Positions 5,569-8,217 of a DNA stretch of 8,217 nt are shown in pieces. The notes under the pieces were generated by a model. The model was not told the DNA's origin and did no database searches. It saw nothing but the letters and a program-made list of their open reading frames with translations. The translations under genes and the position numbers were made by a program. Source of the DNA: Anaerolineales bacterium (GTDB lineage: Bacteria > Chloroflexota > Anaerolineae > Anaerolineales > Villigracilaceae); the NCBI GenBank assembly GCA_015489255.1, contig WGAD01000047.1:1-8217 (forward strand), read 5' to 3'. The stretch's first letter is position 1; every line of letters begins with the position of its first letter.

Positions 5569-6894
5569 TTAGCCGCGAAGTTTCTTTTCGGCGTAGGAGA
5601 CGGCCTCCTCGAAAATGCCTAACCCCTCGTCCAGTTCCTGGCGGGTGATGTTGAGCGAAGGAGCAATGCGGATGACGCTCTTGCTGCAACCGAGCAGCAA
5701 AAGCCCGTTTTCAAAAGCATGATCGACGACAGCGTCACGCAAGGCGGCGTCGTAGGCCCGGCTTTCTCGATCTTTGACGAATTCCACCCCAATCATCAGC
5801 CCCTTGCCGCGCACATCGCCGATGCTGGGATGGCGAGATTGGATGTCTTTCAGGGCCCGAAGGGCATACGCGCCCATTTCGACGGCGTTTTGCATGAATC
5901 CTTCTTCGATGAGTTCAATGGTTGCCAGGGCAGCGGCACAAGAGACGGGATTGCCACCGTAGGTGTTGCCGTGCGTGCCCGGGCCCCAGGTCATCACCGA
6001 CTTGCGCGCAATGCAGACGCCCAGAGGCATCCCGCTGGCGATCCCCTTGGCCGATGTGACGATATCAGGTTCGACGCCAAAGTGTTCGATCGCCCACCAT
6101 TTGCCGGTGCGCCCCATACCCGATTGCACTTCGTCGGCGATCAGCAAGATGCCGTGGCGGTCGCAAAGCTCGCGCAAGGCGGGGAAGAAATCGTCCGGCG
6201 GGACGATGTACCCGCCTTCACCCTGGATGGGTTCCACGATGATGCCGGCGACGTCATCCGGCGCCAGCAGCTGGCCGAGCACTTGTTCTTCAATGTAGCG
6301 CACCACGGTTTTTCCCAGCCCTTCGCCGGGGTTCTGGCGCAAGAGAGGCCGGTACGGATTGGGGTAAGGGACGTGCACCACCCCGTTCATCAAGGGCATG
6401 AAGCGGCGGTGATAGAGGGCCTTGCTCCCCGTCATGGAAAGCGCGCCCAGGGTTCGCCCGTGAAAAGCGCCCATGAAACCGATGAATGCGCTTCTCCCGG
6501 TATGGTAACGGGCCAGCTTGAGCGCCGTTTCTACCGCTTCGGCGCCGGAATTGGCGGCGAAGACCAGGGCGTCTTCCTGGAAGGGAGCGATCTCGTTCAG
6601 CTTCTCGGAAAGTTCAATCCATTTGGTGTGGTAGAAATCGGAAGAGATGTGAATGAATTTCTCGGCTTGCTCCTGGATGGCCTTCACCACCCGCGGGTGA
6701 CTGTGGCCGGTGGATGTGACTGCAATGCCGGCCATGAAGTCCAGGAAGCGGTTGCCGTCTACGTCCCATACTTCGGAGCCTTTGCCGTGATCCATCACAA
6801 AGGGGTAGCCGCGAGGGTACGAAGGCGAAATGACTGCCCCATCACGACGGACCAGGTCTTGGGCCTTGGGGCCGGGCAGGTGTTCCAGTTTCAT
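5569..6894 (-). CDS. Class III PLP-dependent aminotransferase (ornithine/4-aminobutyrate aminotransferase type)
   Basis: This 441-residue fold-type I PLP enzyme belongs to the acetylornithine/ornithine/GABA aminotransferase family. Diagnostic parts are NSGAEAVETALK (115-126, cofactor phosphate), FHGRT (144-148), EPIQGEGG (221-228), D254 in IADEVQSGMGRTG (cofactor N1), K283 in SAKG (Schiff-base lysine), THGNTYGGNP (307-316) and R409 near the substrate carboxylate. The beginning (PGPKAQDLVRRD, ISPSYPR) resembles Pyrococcus/Thermococcus ornithine aminotransferase-like proteins as I recall them. That group also contains broad-specificity amino-acid racemases, so the substrate is not settled. No arg or gab gene is adjacent. 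ATG 6894 is chosen because AAGGAG lies 10 nt upstream and the family N-terminus begins there; an in-frame ATG at 6927 falls inside a hairpin and has no ribosome-binding site. It lies downstream of the ROK kinase and is convergent with the nucleotidase. Confidence 0.93.
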   Translation of the reverse strand: MKLEHLPGPKAQDLVRRDGAVISPSYPRGYPFVMDHGKGSEVWDVDGNRFLDFMAGIAVTSTGHSHPRVVKAIQEQAEKFIHISSDFYHTKWIELSEKLNEIAPFQEDALVFAANSGAEAVETALKLARYHTGRSAFIGFMGAFHGRTLGALSMTGSKALYHRRFMPLMNGVVHVPYPNPYRPLLRQNPGEGLGKTVVRYIEEQVLGQLLAPDDVAGIIVEPIQGEGGYIVPPDDFFPALRELCDRHGILLIADEVQSGMGRTGKWWAIEHFGVEPDIVTSAKGIASGMPLGVCIARKSVMTWGPGTHGNTYGGNPVSCAAALATIELIEEGFMQNAVEMGAYALRALKDIQSRHPSIGDVRGKGLMIGVEFVKDRESRAYDAALRDAVVDHAFENGLLLLGCSKSVIRIAPSLNITRQELDEGLGIFEEAVSYAEKKLRG

Positions 6895-6904
6895 AATCGA
6901 GATA

Positions 6905-6910
6905 CTCCTT
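6905..6910 (-). promoter_or_regulatory. Strong ribosome-binding site deciding the aminotransferase start
   Basis: AAGGAG (6910-6905, minus strand) is the best Shine-Dalgarno match in the window and lies 10 nt before ATG 6894. It supports that start over the longer frame from 6927. It also contrasts with neighbouring genes that lack a usable Shine-Dalgarno. Confidence 0.8.
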
Positions 6911-6917
6911 TTTTGAT

Positions 6918-6946
6918 AAAAATGCATCGGAACGGAGGTTCCGATG
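6918..6946 (-). terminator. Intrinsic terminator after the ROK kinase, upstream of the aminotransferase
   Basis: On the minus strand CATCGGAAC and GTTCCGATG form a perfect 9-bp stem with a 4-nt CTCC loop (6946-6925), followed by CA and five Ts (6922-6918). It begins 10 nt after the ROK stop codon and ends 23 nt before the aminotransferase ATG. It could end the ROK transcript or attenuate read-through. I found no convincing promoter between it and the aminotransferase start. Confidence 0.75.
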
Positions 6947-6956
6947 TTGGCAGAGA

Positions 6957-7874
6957 TTAAAGGCGCTGCCGGGCGAGAACCAAAGCGCCAAGCAGGCCGG
7001 CGTTGTCGCCCAGTTGGCCCGGCATCAGCCGCAAGGTGTGGAGATACGCTGGACGGAAGAGCCGTTGCGCCAGCGTTGCCCGCAGCGGGACGAATAACAG
7101 ATCGCCGCTCTGCGAGACGCCTCCGCCCAGGACCACCACACGCGGGTTGAAGACGTGCAAGAAACCGCTCAACGCCAGGCCGAGATAGAACCCGGCGCGT
7201 TCATAGGCCTCGCGGGCCAGCGGATCGCCGCGGCGAGCGGCCTCGGCGATGCCTCGGGCGTCCAGCGGGCCGGTGAGCGCCGTAGCGCGGCCTGCCGCCC
7301 GCTGTTCCCGTACCCAGGCGGCGATGGCCGTCCCGGAGGCATAGGCTTCCAGGTGCCCCGGCTGGCCGCAGGAGCAGCGTGGGCCTTCTGTGCTGACGGG
7401 CACATGCCCCAATTCGGCCCCCAGGCCCTCGCTGCCAGTCAGCAACTGTCCATCGCAAATGATGCCGCCGCCAATACCTGTGCTGATGGTCAGGTAAAGC
7501 ATATTGCGACAACCCTGCCCGGCGCCATATTGCCACTCGCCCAGGGCGGCCAGGTTGGCATCGTTAGCCAGCAAGACAGGCACCCCAAAACGCTTTTGCA
7601 GGCTTTCTTGCAAGGGGAAATCCTGCCATTCTGGCACATTGGGGGCAGAAAGAATGCGGCCAGCGGGCGTTATTGGGCCCGGGACGGCCGCAGAAATGGC
7701 TTCTACAGGGGCGTGGGAAGGCCAGATATCGGCGACCAGGTCGAAGATGCGCTGGGTGACGCGGCCTTCGTGCGCCAGCGTGGGGATACGTTTTTGTTGC
7801 AACAGTCTGTCGTTGCGATCAAAGAGGGCTGCGCGCAGCTGTGTTCCGCCGATGTCCAGACAGAGAATTGTCAT
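6957..7874 (-). CDS. ROK-family sugar kinase (glucokinase-like)
   Basis: This 305-residue ROK protein without a DNA-binding N-terminus is therefore a kinase rather than a repressor. Phosphorylation of glucose or a related hexose by ATP is the usual role; the exact sugar cannot be read from sequence. Motifs: DIGGT (7-11, ATP phosphate), NDANLAALGEW (104-114) with catalytic base D105, STGIGGGII (131-139), E154 and H157 in GAELGH, the ROK metal site CSCGQPGHLE (167-176), and LGGGV (249-253). The metal site normally reads CxCGxxGC; here the third cysteine is His174, leaving H157, C167, C169 and H174 as possible ligands. The start at 7874 is fixed by the N-terminal DIGGT. A TATAAT box ends 6 nt before the ATG, so the mRNA is probably leaderless; the only GAGG is 1 nt from the ATG. 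A terminator follows the stop. Confidence 0.93.
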   Translation of the reverse strand: MTILCLDIGGTQLRAALFDRNDRLLQQKRIPTLAHEGRVTQRIFDLVADIWPSHAPVEAISAAVPGPITPAGRILSAPNVPEWQDFPLQESLQKRFGVPVLLANDANLAALGEWQYGAGQGCRNMLYLTISTGIGGGIICDGQLLTGSEGLGAELGHVPVSTEGPRCSCGQPGHLEAYASGTAIAAWVREQRAAGRATALTGPLDARGIAEAARRGDPLAREAYERAGFYLGLALSGFLHVFNPRVVVLGGGVSQSGDLLFVPLRATLAQRLFRPAYLHTLRLMPGQLGDNAGLLGALVLARQRL

Positions 7875-7880
7875 GCCTCA

Positions 7881-7909
7881 ATTATAATGCCGAGTTGGTC
7901 TTTGATCAG
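7881..7909 (-). promoter_or_regulatory. Predicted promoter of the ROK kinase, leaderless arrangement
   Basis: On the minus strand a perfect TATAAT (7886-7881) is followed by 6 nt (TGAGGC) and then the ATG at 7874, which is where +1 would be expected. A weak -35 (CTGATC, 7909-7904, 3 of 6) sits 17 bp upstream. The -10 match is strong and the -35 is tentative. Confidence 0.6.
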
Positions 7910-7951
7910 GGCTAAACGTCACCCAGGGCAGCGGCCTTTTGCCACTTCAGG

Positions 7952-7957
7952 TATAAT
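7952..7957 (+). promoter_or_regulatory. Predicted -10 box of the rightward membrane-protein gene
   Basis: A perfect TATAAT (7952-7957) lies 7 nt before ATG 7965, which places transcription start at 7964-7965 and gives a leaderless mRNA. No -35 hexamer is recognisable 16-19 bp upstream, and there is no TG extension. The support is the -10 and its position only. Confidence 0.5.
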
Positions 7958-7964
7958 CAGCCCG

Positions 7965-8217
7965 ATGGATATACATGCTGGCATTCAAACTCTGGTCTTT
8001 TTGGCGGCTATCAGCGCAGTCATCAGCGCCTGGGTGGGGGTGCGCTCCATTCAAAACGGGCGCCAGTTGCCGTTCTTTCGCTTGCGCCAGGAGCGGATTG
8101 CGCGTGGCTGGCGGCTGCTGGGATGGGCTGTGTTGCTGACGGGCGGCGCGTTTGTCCTTTCGCGTTATGCCGAACCGGCCATTTACCGCGTCTATCAGCC
8201 CAGCCCCACGCCAACAC
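7965..8217 (+). CDS. Two-TM membrane protein with P/T linker, partial (runs off window)
   Basis: ATG 7965 opens a frame that stays open to the window end (84 codons). It has two hydrophobic segments, about 6-28 and 50-66, separated by a polar, basic loop (RSIQNGRQLPFFRLRQERIARG, about 27-48; shown here only as its landmarks GRQLPFF and RQERIARGW). It ends in the start of a Pro/Thr linker (PSPTPT). The positive loop suggests it is cytoplasmic, with the P/T stretch outside the cell before a domain that is cut off. I do not recognise a named family; similar short membrane proteins with P/T linkers are, from memory, frequent in Anaerolineae. No Shine-Dalgarno precedes it, while a TATAAT box is 7 nt upstream. 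It is divergent from the ROK kinase. Confidence 0.8.
   Translation, partial: MDIHAGIQTLVFLAAISAVISAWVGVRSIQNGRQLPFFRLRQERIARGWRLLGWAVLLTGGAFVLSRYAEPAIYRVYQPSPTPT

Noticed and set aside
6894..6927. Longer aminotransferase start at 6927 (11 extra residues)
   Set aside because: The ATG lies in the stem of the terminator hairpin with no ribosome-binding site, whereas ATG 6894 has AAGGAG at a usable distance and matches the family N-terminus.
5719..6960. 413-codon plus-strand frame opposite the aminotransferase
   Set aside because: It mirrors the codons of a confidently identified aminotransferase, has His/Arg/Gly-rich composition typical of GC-rich shadow frames, and shows no family motif.
6960..7000. 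Possible leftward promoter TTGGTT-17-TTAATC before the aminotransferase
   Set aside because: Only 3 of 6 and 2 of 6 consensus matches, which is not distinguishable from chance in this sequence.
1..8217. CRISPR arrays, tRNA or rRNA genes, insertion sequences, riboswitches, phage or defence genes
   Set aside because: No regularly spaced repeats, cloverleaf-like stretches, transposase motifs or long structured leaders were seen. All intergenic gaps are shorter than 140 bp and are accounted for.

Overview
The window is a compact, gene-dense chromosomal segment, GC-rich by eye (not computed). It most likely comes from the phylum Chloroflexota, probably class Anaerolineae. This is an inference from protein style. 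The membrane proteins carry Pro/Thr 'PTPTP' linkers. There is a RodZ-like protein with a long P/T tail, a DivIC-like protein ending in an aromatic W-x-x-W-W tail, and an archaeal-looking class III aminotransferase. Several start codons also lie 6-7 nt behind a TATAAT-like box. No 16S gene or other taxonomic marker is present, so the assignment is moderate.

Layout, left to right. (1) A leftward block runs 1070 to 1: a septum-formation-initiator (DivIC/FtsB-like) protein, a bifunctional nuclease (BFN/DUF151) protein, and the first 22 codons of an unidentified gene joined to BFN by an ATGA overlap. (2) A 132-bp divergent intergenic region (1071-1202) holds two back-to-back sigma70-type promoters whose -35 boxes are 6 bp apart. 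One serves the septation gene and the other serves rplI. (3) A rightward block starts with rplI (ribosomal protein L9 with an acidic tail). After a strong hairpin come a RodZ-like protein with two N-terminal helix-turn-helix domains, rimO (ribosomal protein S12 methylthiotransferase) and a HAL2/CysQ-type 3'(2'),5'-bisphosphate nucleotidase. The last three are tightly spaced (12-nt gap, 8-nt overlap) and end at a clear intrinsic terminator (5518-5550). (4) Two leftward genes follow: a ROK-family sugar kinase and, beyond an internal terminator-like hairpin, a PLP-dependent class III aminotransferase. (5) A 90-bp divergent region (7875-7964) has a TATAAT box immediately before each flanking start codon. 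The rightward gene there is a two-TM membrane protein cut by the window edge.

How the genes relate: the left half mixes translation (L9, RimO) with cell division and shape (DivIC-like, RodZ-like), a common kind of housekeeping neighbourhood. The bisphosphate nucleotidase is probably translationally coupled to RimO. The right half is metabolic (sugar phosphorylation, amino-group transfer) with no obvious shared pathway.

I see no mobile element, CRISPR array, tRNA or rRNA, and no obvious new defence or biosynthetic system. The most interesting points are the tandem-HTH RodZ, the closely apposed divergent promoters, the likely leaderless transcripts, a hairpin at the predicted 5' end of the rplI transcript, a terminator hairpin that overlaps the ribosome-binding region of rodZ, and a 27-nt perfect palindrome inside the septation gene.
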